Shown: in pieces, positions 18,941 to 29,739 of the stretch
Position numbering within the stretch: position 1 is the stretch's first letter
How the letters are laid out: each line of letters opens with the position of its first letter
Assembly (NCBI RefSeq): GCF_021869535.1
Contig: NW_026262679.1
Location: 45,120,426 to 45,184,425, forward strand
Length of the DNA: 64,000 nt
DNA from: Mytilus californianus
Taxonomy: Eukaryota; Mollusca; Bivalvia; Mytilida; Mytilidae
Direction of reading: 5' to 3'
Program-made: the position numbers and the translations under genes
Notes under the pieces: generated by a model
The model's input: the letters and a program-made list of their open reading frames with translations, nothing else
Told to the model about the DNA's origin: nothing
Database searches by the model: none

Positions 18941-19702
18941 GTGACTATTTTTGTGTTTATTTTTTCTCTATTCTGTGTTTTTTGCTCTTTATTCTGTACT
19001 TTTTGTCTATATTTATTCTCTATTCTGTAAACCAATGATCGAGACCTTCTTTTCAGAATGGAGAATAATTGGCAAAAAAAAGTGGGGGAATTGTATGAAA
19101 TTTACTAAAGCCGAATGAAGAAATGAACAACCTCCCCCCCCCTCACCAACCATCATATATAACTTTGCCTAAGCACGTGTGCCTACGCCAGGAAGAATTA
19201 GGATTAACATGAATATCCTGTCCAACAAAATGCGGGACAATGCAGAAAATCGTTTTATACTACAAGAATGAAAATAAATTTAGCCGTACTAGCAAAATAA
19301 CTTAATGAATAACTACGGCAAATGAATAATCCAACCAGAACAATTCAGTGGCCGTCAACAATAGTACAACGATTAGTATGTTAAACATGCATAATAAACT
19401 AGAAGATAATACCAGCTCAAATACGGAATATATATGAACGGCAGAGGCGGATTATGGGATGCCAAGGAGCCCGGGTCCCCCCTTATTGAGCTTTGAGTAC
19501 ATGTATGATTAATGCATAGACCTTTTACATGTTCTGCTCTTAGCTAGTTTGGCGCCCCCTTTTCAAATTCGTGGATCCGAGCATCTATTGAGTAAATAAT
19601 ATAGCCATAAACCATACTATTCAGTCACGGTTAGTTGGCAATGCACCAGAAGCAGCATCATCGGCATACATGTATCCATTATGTTATGAAATAAACTTTG
19701 CG
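18941..19702. other. Intergenic, fragmentary repeats
   Basis: TTCTCTATTCTGT motifs recur up to 19030. GGCGGATTATGGGATGCC and GCGCCCCCTTTTC (19445-19570) resemble the GGCGGATCC-type repeat at 41.9 kb. No gene was seen. Confidence 0.4.
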
Positions 19703-20078
19703 AGTTAACTACTGAGGGTATGTATGGGCAGAGACATAGTGACGTGTAAAGGAGAATTGTATTGTAAGTTATCCACTGATGGTATAGGTTTGGACAAATA
19801 CTCTATATAGACTGTGTATAGGAGTACTATATTGTAAATTGACCATCGAGGGTAGGTATGGACATATACTATAGATAGATAGTGTATATACTGTATTTTA
19901 CGTCAAACACCTAGCGTAGGTATGGACAGATACTCTATATAGACTGTATATAAGAGTACTGTATTGTACGCTAAACACTGAAAGCAGGTATTGACAGATA
20001 CTCTATATAAAATGTGCATTGGATTCATGTAATGTACATTAACCACTGATGGTAAGTATGGACGTATACTATAATATT
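19703..20078. repeat. Diverged tandem array, about 80-bp units, five copies
   Basis: Units share ACTGAxGGTAxGTATGGACA, GATACTCTATATAGACTGT and AGTACTxTATTGTA. A reverse-orientation unit lies at 22415-22490 (GTCCATACCTACCCTCAGTG), so the intervening 2.3 kb may sit within a larger inverted structure. Confidence 0.8.
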
Positions 20079-20599
20079 TACCTCATTAAAAGACATTAAT
20101 TGCATAATATTAGCACTCAGTTTGCTTTATAATCTCTGGGTGCATTAATTTTATCTTTCATACCTTTATATTTTGTTTCCTGGCTGCCTTTTTATTACAT
20201 TGCCCCTTCAGTTTTGATTAGTTGACCCTTTTTTTTATTCGAGTGTCACTGATGAGTCTTTTGTAAACGCACGTCTGTCGTACAAAATTTTAATCCTGGT
20301 AACTATGATGAGTTTATATACTCATTATTGAAGCTGTCTGTGACGACCATACAAAATTTATTTGTCAATCTCTTATAAAATCAGAGGTCTATATTTTAAT
20401 TAGATTGTTTATTTGTAAATGTAAGTCGTGTGGCAATATGGGCAATCAGGACAGTGTTAGTTCACAGTGGACAATTAAATGTGAACTTCGCCGTGTTTAT
20501 GTATCTTAATTCCGGACATAGATGATGATGAACGCCCCTCGATAAATTAAATGTATATTCAGGACGAGAACATGTTAATAATGTGTCATAGATCAAACT

Positions 20600-20765
20600 T
20601 GTTCGTTCAGTGTATGTTTACCTGTTTTTGTTTATATGTCTTTTTGATCGAGTTAAGCCATTTCAATTGATATTTTATAGTGTGTCTTTTTATGTTGTAA
20701 TGTTACACTACTGTTTCATGTTAGGGTGAAGGTTGGCGCCTGTTAAAACGTTTAAACCCAATTTT
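20600..20765 (-). repeat. Fragment of repeat A, reverse orientation
   Basis: TTGATCGAGTTAAGCCATTT, GATATTTTATAGTGTG and TGTTACACTACTGTTTCATG match the distal part of repeat A reversed. Confidence 0.65.
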
Positions 20766-20836
20766 TTTAACACTTAACTGAGCCTTGTCAATTGCTTAAC
20801 TAAATCATGTCAATTTTCCTTATACGTGATTTAATT

Positions 20837-21700
20837 CATATAAAAATAAGGAGATGTGGTATGATTGCGAATAAGACGGATATCCACCAATGTTCAAATG
20901 AAGTGGTTGTAAGCAATTATAGGCAACCGTACGGCCTTCAACAATGAAACAAACCCATACCGTATAGTCGGCAAAAAAGGCAAGAACATGAAAAATATGA
21001 AACAATTTAATTGAGAAAACTAACGGCATAATTTATAAGGATAGATAAGGATCAATTATCAATCCGCTATTGCGTGATGTCTAATCACTTGATATAACTT
21101 ATCAACGTATTTTATAGGAGTATCACGACGGGTGGCATATGTGGAGCAGATTCTGCTTACCCTTCCGGAGCATCTGAGATCACCCCCAGTTTTGGGTGGG
21201 ATTCGTGTTGCTCAGTCTTTAGTTTTCTATGTTGTGTTTTGTGTACTGTTGTTTGTCTGTTGGTTGGTCTTTTTAATTTTTTAGCCATGGCATTGTCAGT
21301 TTATATTCGACTTATGAGTTTGAATGTCCCTTTGGAATCTTTCGCCTCTCTTTTATAACAAAACAATTTTCGGAAAACAAATATGACAGACATGAACCAA
21401 CGACAACCACTGAATTACAGGCTCCTGACTTGGGACAGACACATAAAGAATGTGGTGGGTTAAACATCTTTGTGAGAGCTCAATCCCCTCTAATCTGGGA
21501 CAGTGGTGTTACAGCACTACCTAAGAACAAACTATAAACATCAGTTGAAAAGGGCTTAACTCGTCAGATCGACACAAAGCAGAAAACCATCCAACAAAAA
21601 CACAGACCGGACATGCCAGAGTATTTATACATCCATAACAAAAAAGACAGATCTGAGTGAGAATACTCGCAGTTTCTGACAGCTGGTTCAAATCTAATAA
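20837..21700 (+). repeat. Near full-length dispersed repeat A, split by a nested insertion
   Basis: The head AAAATAAGGAGATGTGGTAT, the middle GGCAACCGTACGGCCTTCAA and the tail ACGACAACCACTGAATTACA / GGGCTTAACTCGTCAGATCG are in canonical order. The body is interrupted between 21039 and 21358 by repeat B. Confidence 0.85.
21039..21358 (+). mobile_element. Repeat B inserted in repeat A, 7-bp target duplication
   Basis: TTTATAA occurs at 21032-21038 and again at 21352-21358, and the repeat A reading resumes directly after it. The insert contains GGAGCAGATTCTGCTTACCC, CTCAGTCTTTAGTTTTCTAT and TTTGAATGTCCCTTTGG, shared with copies at 38.1, 41.4, 48.9 and 56.4 kb. This copy shows where one B copy starts and ends. 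No coding frame. Confidence 0.85.
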
Positions 21701-22414
21701 CAACTAATAAAAAAAAATCATGTAACTAAGACTAAAATATCAATCAGTCCACATCCAACATCCAAATGATTTAGTGAAAAGACATCATTAACAGTCGGAG
21801 AAAAACATGACCTTGTGCAATGCCAAAATATAGGTAGGTATCGACAGATTATAGTACCATGAAAGTGCATATATGTGTATAACAATAATATTTAGTATGG
21901 TTTTATTTTACTGATAACAAAATCGATATTTTTACCAATAAAAACAATATTATAAGATCTAATTACAGTGTTGAATTGGTAATCTTTTAGAATAAGTTTA
22001 TTGAAAGAACTGGGTTTTAAAAAAGTTTACCGGGATCGTATCCATAAATTTCCGGGCTCGGTAAACAACATCACCGTAAAAATAAGGATGTGCTTTCCGT
22101 TTGAGTTTATTTTCCGAAACTACAATTCCAGGTTTGAAAGTTTGACATACAATGTTGAATAAAACATCTTATTTACCTTTTTATTCTTATTTGTAGAGAA
22201 CCAATGGAATCGTTCGGAGTAGTGATATAACTAAATCATGACCAACTGTACTAAATTATTACAACATCATTTTACTAAAAATTCCCGATAAGACGATATT
22301 CTAATAACCTGAAGTCCAAAAGAAACAATTAATAATGCTAGGACTCGTTATAATCTGTCAGCATTTCGTGCGTATTTTTAAACAAGTCGCCAACTTATAA
22401 AACAATTAATACTA
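21701..22414. other. Intergenic, unrecognised
   Basis: Contains GGTAGGTATCGACAGATTAT near 21833, a stray fragment of the 19.7-20.1 kb tandem unit. Otherwise nothing supported. Confidence 0.35.
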
Positions 22415-22497
22415 CAATGTATATACAGTATATGTCCATACCTACCCTCAGTGGTTAATATACAACACAATACTACTATACACAATCTGTATTATTA

Positions 22498-22643
22498 GTT
22501 ACATAGTGTGTTAGTGACCTATTACGAGATATATGGGGTCAGTAAATTCTATATGGGGTGAGAGCGATGCTCGAAGCTCGAACCCCATATGAAATTTATT
22601 GACCCCATATATCTCGTATTAGGTCACTAGCACACTGTGTAAC
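22498..22643. repeat. Long palindrome, about 62-bp arms, CpG core
   Basis: Left arm GTTACATAGTGTGTTAGTGA, right arm TCACTAGCACACTGTGTAAC; the inner arms share TATATGGGGTCA/TGACCCCATATA. The core GAGCGATGCTCGAAGCTCGA contains its own small palindromes. Confidence 0.92.
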
Positions 22644-22774
22644 GAATTTATCTTACCAACTATCTTAACATGTGGCATTTAGACTAGTGGCCTATCAAAG
22701 TGATCAAGTCTTCCATTTAAAGAACCTACTTCCATTGGTATATACAAAAACAAATGCCAACAATAACAAATAAA

Positions 22775-23205
22775 ACTGAGAATGGAAAAGGGGAATGTGT
22801 CAAAGACAACAACCCGACCAAAGAGCAGAAAACAGCCCAAGGCCACCAATGGATCTTCAACACAGCGAGAAAATCCCGCACCCGGAGGCAGTCTTCAGCT
22901 GGCCCCTAAACAAAAATGTGTACTAGTTCAGATAAAATGGACGTCACACTAAACTCCGAAACATGATATAGTTGAACCAAAATAAAAAAAAAAACATATA
23001 CAAGACTAACCGTTAAAGGCCACAGGTTCCTGACTTGGGACAAGCGCAAAAATACGGCGGGGTTAAACATGTTTTGTGAGATCTCAACCCTCCCCTATAC
23101 CTCTAGCCAATGTAGAATAAACAAAAACATAGCAATACGTACAGTAAAACTCAGTTTAAAGGAAGTCCGAGTCCGATGTTAGAAAAGGTAACAGAAGAAA
23201 CTAAG
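22775..23205 (+). repeat. Mussel dispersed repeat D
   Basis: GGAATGTGTCAAAGACAACA, CCGACCAAAGAGCAGAAAAC, GGCCACCAATGGATCTTCAA and a tail with AAAGGAAGTCCGAGTCCGAT. This combination is familiar from mussel introns. It shares the GACTTGGGACA...GGGGTTAAACATGTTT core with repeat A. Confidence 0.75.
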
Positions 23206-23859
23206 CAAAATGACAATGATAACATAAATTAAACAACTTGTTAGCTTTTAATGTGTTTTCTGCATTTATTTCAATCGTTCATCATCAATTTCTTCAACTG
23301 TTGTCCGAGCGAAACGTTTCAGACTTTTCCTCAACGCCGTGTTGTTTCTATAAATTTTTTCAAAAGTCAATTAAACCATATTTACAAAAACAAAAGACAG
23401 TTATTGGTGTTGGTGTTGGTTTTTTTTTCTCTATACCGCAATAGAAAACGATGTATTTAATTGATACAGGAAAAAACACTTTTAGCGGCAAAAGCGTATT
23501 TTCAAATAGGATGCATAGGCAAGCTCAAGGTTTTTGAACAAATTATTCCGAATACGTTGGTAATATTTACCAGCATTATATATTTCGAACTTCCATCTGT
23601 AAAATATTCAATTCGTTTTACCTCCAGCATAATTTTTTTTTCGATATTTATATGCAGTTCCTCATGCTCTAGTTGCTGGAAAAATTTGATAAAAATCGAT
23701 GAGAGCGCTATTTTGATTCCTGTTATATTAAGCTGAGCTGCAGTAGTAAATTAAGTTCTTTGTTCTAATAGCAAAAAAAAAATCTGTTTTTGGAGGCTAT
23801 TGGATAAATGGTTTCTTTTCTCTATAATCCAAATGTTTTTCTTTTTCTTTTTCCAGCTC

Positions 23860-23993
23860 GGTCCTTTTTTTTTTTTTTTTATCAAACTCCAGTGTAAGCG
23901 GCACGTACGGCTGGCGTCTTTGGCTGGGACAAGATAGTTTAACCTGATTTCACCCCCCCCCCCCCCCCCCCCCCCCCCTGGTTTTTTTTTTTA
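23860..23993 (+). repeat. Paired homopolymer tracts (poly-T, then poly-C and poly-T)
   Basis: About 18 T at 23863-23880 and a run of about 28 C from 23951, followed by TGG and about 11 T. They may be length-variable or mis-assembled. Confidence 0.85.
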
Positions 23994-24764
23994 GAGTAGT
24001 CAATAGATCGGTTTTTTATTGTTCCTTCTTGAGTTCTTTTAAGTGTTTTCAATGTTGTTTCTAAGTCTAATGATTATGTACAATTAACCTTGAAAATATC
24101 GCCTCCTCTAGGTATGATGCATTTTTATTTTCAACCTCATTTGAAGTTCCATCTTAATGGTTATGTAATTTCAGAAAAATAAATGTGAAACTAACACTCA
24201 CTTTCGCTCAATTGCTTACAGCTGCAACATTCTTTATCATTAATTTCGATATTTGGTTTAGAAATTACAAACTGAAAACACAAACAGTTATAGACTGAGG
24301 GATACAGTTGTTGACACACTGTTTTACTATAGATGGACATGGACATAGAAAACTTTATTTTAATTCGGCATAGTATAAAACATATAAACATAAGGTCTTG
24401 TGAGCTTTTTACGACTGTAAAAACGTATAAAAAAATAAATCAAAACATCGTGCAAATATAAAAAATACAACTAACTGCAACTTTTATATTGGTAGCCCAA
24501 AATAAAAGATGCGTGTATAAAAAATAAATAGAACTTTTTTTCGTGTAGTCACCTAGGACTATAAAATTGTAAAATTTATAACATAACAGGTTACTGAATA
24601 AACTGAATCTAAATTATTTCTTTAAATTATCTATCTTTAGTGTACATGTATTTATGTTCCGTACACACGTCGTACAAAAGCTGTATAGACTGGTATGGTA
24701 AAATTTCATAAACTGGTATAGAATATATAAACCAGGAATTCCCTGTTTAGATAGATTTTTTTTT

Positions 24765-25310
24765 GCTTGTCTTTCAAGAGTTATTGGACTTAAAAACCAT
24801 CAGATTTTAGGCAATTTTTCACATGTCGCACACTGAAATGAGTATGCTCAGATGAATTTATTCAAGTTGCACTATTGTTGGGATAGTTAAAAGTAAACTC
24901 TACCTTTCGATATTGTAATTTTTCGAATTGTCTTTCGAGAGTTATGGGAGTTAATTCGTCAGATTCACGGCAGTTTTTCACTTGTTGAACACTTATTCGG
25001 TAATGCTTCAATCAAATTACTTCAAACTTTATATTGTGATTGGTGGAAGTAAGCTCCCTTTCATTTGGAAATTTATCTATCTGTCATTCCAGAGGCATGA
25101 TACTTTATCAGTCAGATGTAAGGGAACTTTTCGCATGTCACATATGCACTACGGTCGGTACTATATACCTCAAGTAGGTTTGGATCAATTTAATTTAAAC
25201 TTTACACTGTTGTTGGGATTGGTGAAATATGTGACATTATATACAATTCCCAGGGGGAAGTAAGCACTCTTTCGATTTTGAAAATTGCTTTTCCGGAGTT
25301 ATGGAAAATT
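24765..25310 (+). repeat. Tandem array, about 155-190-bp units, three copies and a partial
   Basis: Each unit has a TTGTCTTTCxAGAGTTATxG start, a TTTTTCACxTGT block and a CACTxTTGTTGGGATxGxT block, ending in CTTTCGAT/CTTTCATTT. The style (…GAGTTATGG…) resembles the element at 50.0-50.4 kb. Confidence 0.75.
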
Positions 25311-25514
25311 TACCATCAAAATATGATATACGTCTAAGGCTAGGTTCCTGCAGGGTTTTTTTTCCTGCAGGATCTTTTTCCTGACTTCTGATTGAATGCC
25401 TTCTAAAATATTTCATTCTATTCTTGCAATAATTTCAGTATGATAATAATGGGTGTATGTTTATTGAAGTTTCGCCCTTTTTGTACTATTAATATACAAC
25501 TGTCCCTGCTAAGC

Positions 25515-25645
25515 GAAATGTTTGAGCGCTCACAAACATGTTTAACCCCGTCATATTTTCCATGTGCTTCTTCCAAGTCAGGAATCTGAATAAAAACAAG
25601 TGGTTGTCGATGGTTGCTTTCTGTCATAATTGTTTTAATATACGT
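25515..25645 (-). repeat. Fragment of repeat A, reverse orientation
   Basis: GAGCGCTCACAAACATGTTT, TCTTCCAAGTCAGGAATCTG and GTGGTTGTCGATGGTTGCTT correspond to the reversed tail of repeat A. The overlapping minus-strand frame at 25418-25708 is therefore repeat-derived. Confidence 0.75.
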
Positions 25646-26192
25646 CCTTGGTTTAATTTTATTAGCAAAAGTAGATCTGTTGGATTCTTTTTGAATTATA
25701 CCATGCATACTAAACGTTATTGGTTTTGTCTGGTAATCATTATTTCGACAATTCTAGCGAAAGAAATCTCCTCATATGATACAATCTTTTCTAACTTGCT
25801 CATCGCAATACCAGTCTTCGCTGCTTAAATGATTGATTACAGTTACGAAGTTATATAATTTTACTAAAAGTACGATTACAAATCTCCAAGGCAAAGTTTA
25901 CCCTAGGCAAAGTTTACCATGTAGGCAAATTTTAACCGCTTTAGATTTATAGATCATTTTGGTTCGTTGCTCACAAATGATTCATGTGTTTGGCTCCCCA
26001 ATCTTTTGAACTCTACCGGCCGTGCCTAGTGGATGTAACTCAGCAAACATATATCTTGGTGAACAGAAACCGGTATCATATGATATAACTGTGTTTTTAT
26101 TATTTTACAACCCCTACGGTTTAGTGGCTAAGTGCACGTGTTTGTGCCAACTGTGTTGATTGGTATATATAAAACTAATCTTATTGAACTTA

Positions 26193-27341
26193 TATATGTT
26201 AGCGGCAATAAGTAAAATTAGGCATTAAGCTTAAATCCTAGGCAATAAGCTAACGCCTAGGCATTAAGTTATTGCCTGAAATTTTCAGGCATTAAGCTTA
26301 TTTCCTGAAATCTGATGATGAGTATTCAACCTGTTGCCAAACATCATTTCAGGCAATAAGTGAACTTTAGGTTTTTGCTTTATCTTCCATGTAAATGTAC
26401 ATTGTATGAAATATTCTTCATGTAAAGAATCGTCTATATTATATTCCAAATATTAATATACATTAATTTAACAAATCTTCAAATTTGAATATTTTTTCAT
26501 ATTCATAACAGAATTAAATTGTATTTATTTGTGGTATTACAAACAGTGATATGTTTCAAACAAGTGATTGTATCTAATGAAATTAGGGGGATTGATGATT
26601 CTATCTTAAAATAATTTGAAGAAAATTCGCTCTTTAATGGTCGAGCTGGTTTTGTTCTGTTCAAAAGTAGACAACTAAAGATATGAATTTTTACACACAT
26701 CATCTTTCCATTGAACTATTTCTTTCACTTTGTGAAAATTATAACATGAAGAACAAGTATTTAGGGAACGGAGAAGTAGTGAAACCCATTTTATCCAAAG
26801 AGTTCAGCATTAGAGGACATATTGACTGAATAGATTTCCAATCAAACCCAGATGAAAACTATAAATTTCTATAAAATCACCTAACAAAAGATTGTAACAC
26901 TAGTGTTCTCACTTCTCACGTCTCGCTTCAGAGGTCACTTTTGAGTTAATTGATGTTTTCACAATTGGTGCGTTCCATAAACTGCAAAGTGACAATCGTC
27001 GTGAATTTACAGCTTCAAATGGTTATATCCGAGTTAAAACTAAAGTCGCCAGAACTAGTAACTTTATTTCAGGAATTTGACATTTTAAACTTCAGTTCTT
27101 ATCATGGTATTATGTACCAAACGTATTTTAACTTTGAATAAATAACTTTTTATTTACTCGCATTTACATTTTAGGCATTAAGATTAATGCCTGGACACGT
27201 TTTTCTGGATTTAAGCTTAAATCCTAGGATTTAAGAGTAATGCCTAACATCATTTAGGCAATTGACTTACTGCCTAGGCGTTAGCTTATTGCCTAGGATT
27301 TAAGCTTAATGCCTAATTTCACCTATTGCCGCTTACATATA
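26193..27341. mobile_element. 1.15-kb element with subterminal TAGGCATTAAGC arrays
   Basis: About 85 bp of inverted ends: left TATATGTTAGCGGCAATAAG, right (reverse complement) TATATGTAAGCGGCAATAGG. Inside both ends are iterated short motifs: TTAGGCATTAAGCTTAAATC, CTAGGCAATAAGCTAACGCC and TTATTGCCT. The interior has no recognisable transposase. Iterated subterminal motifs often serve as transposase binding sites (inference). Confidence 0.87.
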
Positions 27342-29663
27342 CATTTTTTTTTAAATTATGAATAAACCATAGCTTGGTATGATCATGAAAAAAGAAAGAT
27401 TTCTAAATATTGTACAACCCTGTAGTTTGTTAATCGTCAGAAATTATAGACAATGTATAAGAGCAAAATTACACAATAATTGGGAAAAGATCTATTTCTT
27501 CAAGAGAGCATAATATTTTGTTTATCCCCCATACAATAATTCATGCTTCATATAATCAATTCATTAATAATCTACAATGTACATATTTATTCGTCAAGGG
27601 TAATATTTAAATTATTGTCCATCGCAACATACAATTTCATTCGATATAGATTTATGATTATTTGAATTTATTTTTCGTTATATTTACAAAAATTTGAACG
27701 AAGTATCGAATATTCTTTGATGTCAATTTAACATGAAGTGTGTATGACCATTATCGGACTATATATTAAATACTTTAGTGCACCCGCCCAAAACTATGTT
27801 TATTGAATGTCAGTTCTTAATCAAATTGAAATATGTGTACTAATACATATTGTATTTGATCAATAAGATACTGTTCACGTGTATTTAAAGTAAAATGTAA
27901 TGCCTGTATGACGTATTCTTCAAACCAGTTTAAAGACAACAAAATTGATATTGTGTGGAAACAGGGTCTTTATTTATCGTTAGGTTGTTCATGTGGCTGT
28001 TCTTACTCAGAACCCTTGTCAGTGATTGTTTTAGTATATCTTAATGTGTTTTGTTATTTAGGGACTTGGGTGTTGATAATAACTTTGATTTCAATACGTT
28101 AATAAAACATACAAATAATTCATTGAATTCCCTAAATAATCACACACTGTATTTGCGGATAACCATTGGCACAAAGTTCGCGAGAAGACTTATTTGCATG
28201 TATATTAAAAGAATTAAAAGAACTGATTCCAAACTAGGTGCACTGTTAGCTGCTATATCAGATAGCCGATTCCCGCCAAAGTACTAATACTTAAAAAGTA
28301 CCGTCCTTTCTATCATACTTTTTTCAATTGGTTCATCCGTTCCAAGAGTCTTTGAAATGGTATCTAATCAGAAATGTCTACTTTTGCTGTGATTTCCATT
28401 TCTGCATGTTATCCAATCGGAATCAAATCAAGTTTTGTTTTGAATATTATAATCTAGAAATGATATCTGCAAAACTTGGCCTTTTTCAAATGAGAAAGAG
28501 TTCCGTATTCAACGGATGATGGTATGCTTATTCGTATGCAAAAATTACAAAGAAATTTCGTAGTTTTAATGATACGGTAAAGTCAATTAGCATTTAAAAA
28601 GTTGTAGATTTGAGTGAATACTTGAAATTAGTGAATAGTAAACAAGAAGATTTCAAAAGTCGACTGAAAAGGACACAAAAGATAACTTAATAAGAAATCA
28701 ATGGCACACTCTAGAATTTATGAAAAGAGAGAGAGACAAGAAAATCAATAAATCAAACCTATTCTCAAGTCCAATTCAGTTAATCGATAGACGGATAAGA
28801 TACTTTCCTATACTCATCCTTCCGAACCAACAGTTAATTGCTTTGGACCTTCCTTTTTGCAGTTTTCACAAGTTCTATATTATGAAGGAGAATTTTGTAT
28901 AATACGACCACCTAACACTTCAGTTTCATTTTTGGGAGTATCCCTTTGCTTAATCAATAACCAACGCAACTGTTGACCACATGCAAACAGTTATATAACT
29001 GTATACCTCATCATGTACCGTGATAACTCTATTTCATGCAGCCCACGTATATGTGCAGATTTTGATATCAGCGCCTGATTTACAATATGTACACTACAAA
29101 TGTATATCTTAAGCCCCTTTCATTGTAAGTCCTGGTGAACGGGTAATTTCAGGTCAAACTTAGGAACTAGACAAGGTGATGTCGTGGGCGGGGTTGTGAT
29201 AAATCCCAAATAAAATAAAATTGATAAAAATCCATTCGTCCACTCTGACTTTAACAACAGAAATCTCAGGTATGTTTATTCCTTAAGGTCAAAATGGACA
29301 AAAATTCATAGATTAATCAACAGAAAAAATTAGCAAAAAATCATAAAGAAATGTTCAAGAAAAAACATGTTTACATTTCTGTTAACAAAGACGTAACCTG
29401 GCTAGTTTCTTGAATTTATGATTTTTCCATATATTGCTGATAATATGCTCTAGGTAGCAATTTTAAAGGAAAATAAACTGTCATGTAATATAAACGAAGC
29501 TCCAGTGTCAAAAGATCCTTACAAAGGTTCAAGAATTACATTTTTAGTTTATCTTTTTTTTCTTTATTTTGCTGTCATTTATATCTGTTATGAGTACTTT
29601 TAAATCTACAATATGACCACTTGATATTTACATGTATATTAATTCTCACTTCATATTTAAGGA
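27342..29663. other. Upstream region of the plus-strand gene, no repeat recognised
   Basis: AT-rich and unusually free of recognisable repeats compared with its surroundings. It may hold the promoter and 5' untranslated exon of the gene starting at 29664, but I cannot place either. TTCATATTTAAG just before the ATG could be a splice acceptor for a 5' untranslated exon. Confidence 0.35.
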
Positions 29664-29739
29664 ATGGTTCCGTCCCTGTTACTACTAGCGGTGTTGTGTA
29701 TTGTTTTCGGAATTTCCACTTCTGCATTGAATACAAATG
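29664..29739 (+). CDS. Mosaic gene exon 1: start and signal peptide
   Basis: MVPSLLLLAVLCIVFGISTS then ALNTN, donor AAATG|GTAAGA, ending in phase 1. A hydrophobic core after a short N-terminus and a small-residue STSA site make a typical signal peptide. Confidence 0.82.

Noticed and set aside
25418-25708. 96-codon minus-strand frame and opposing plus frame
   Set aside because: Overlaps a reversed repeat A fragment; no domain.
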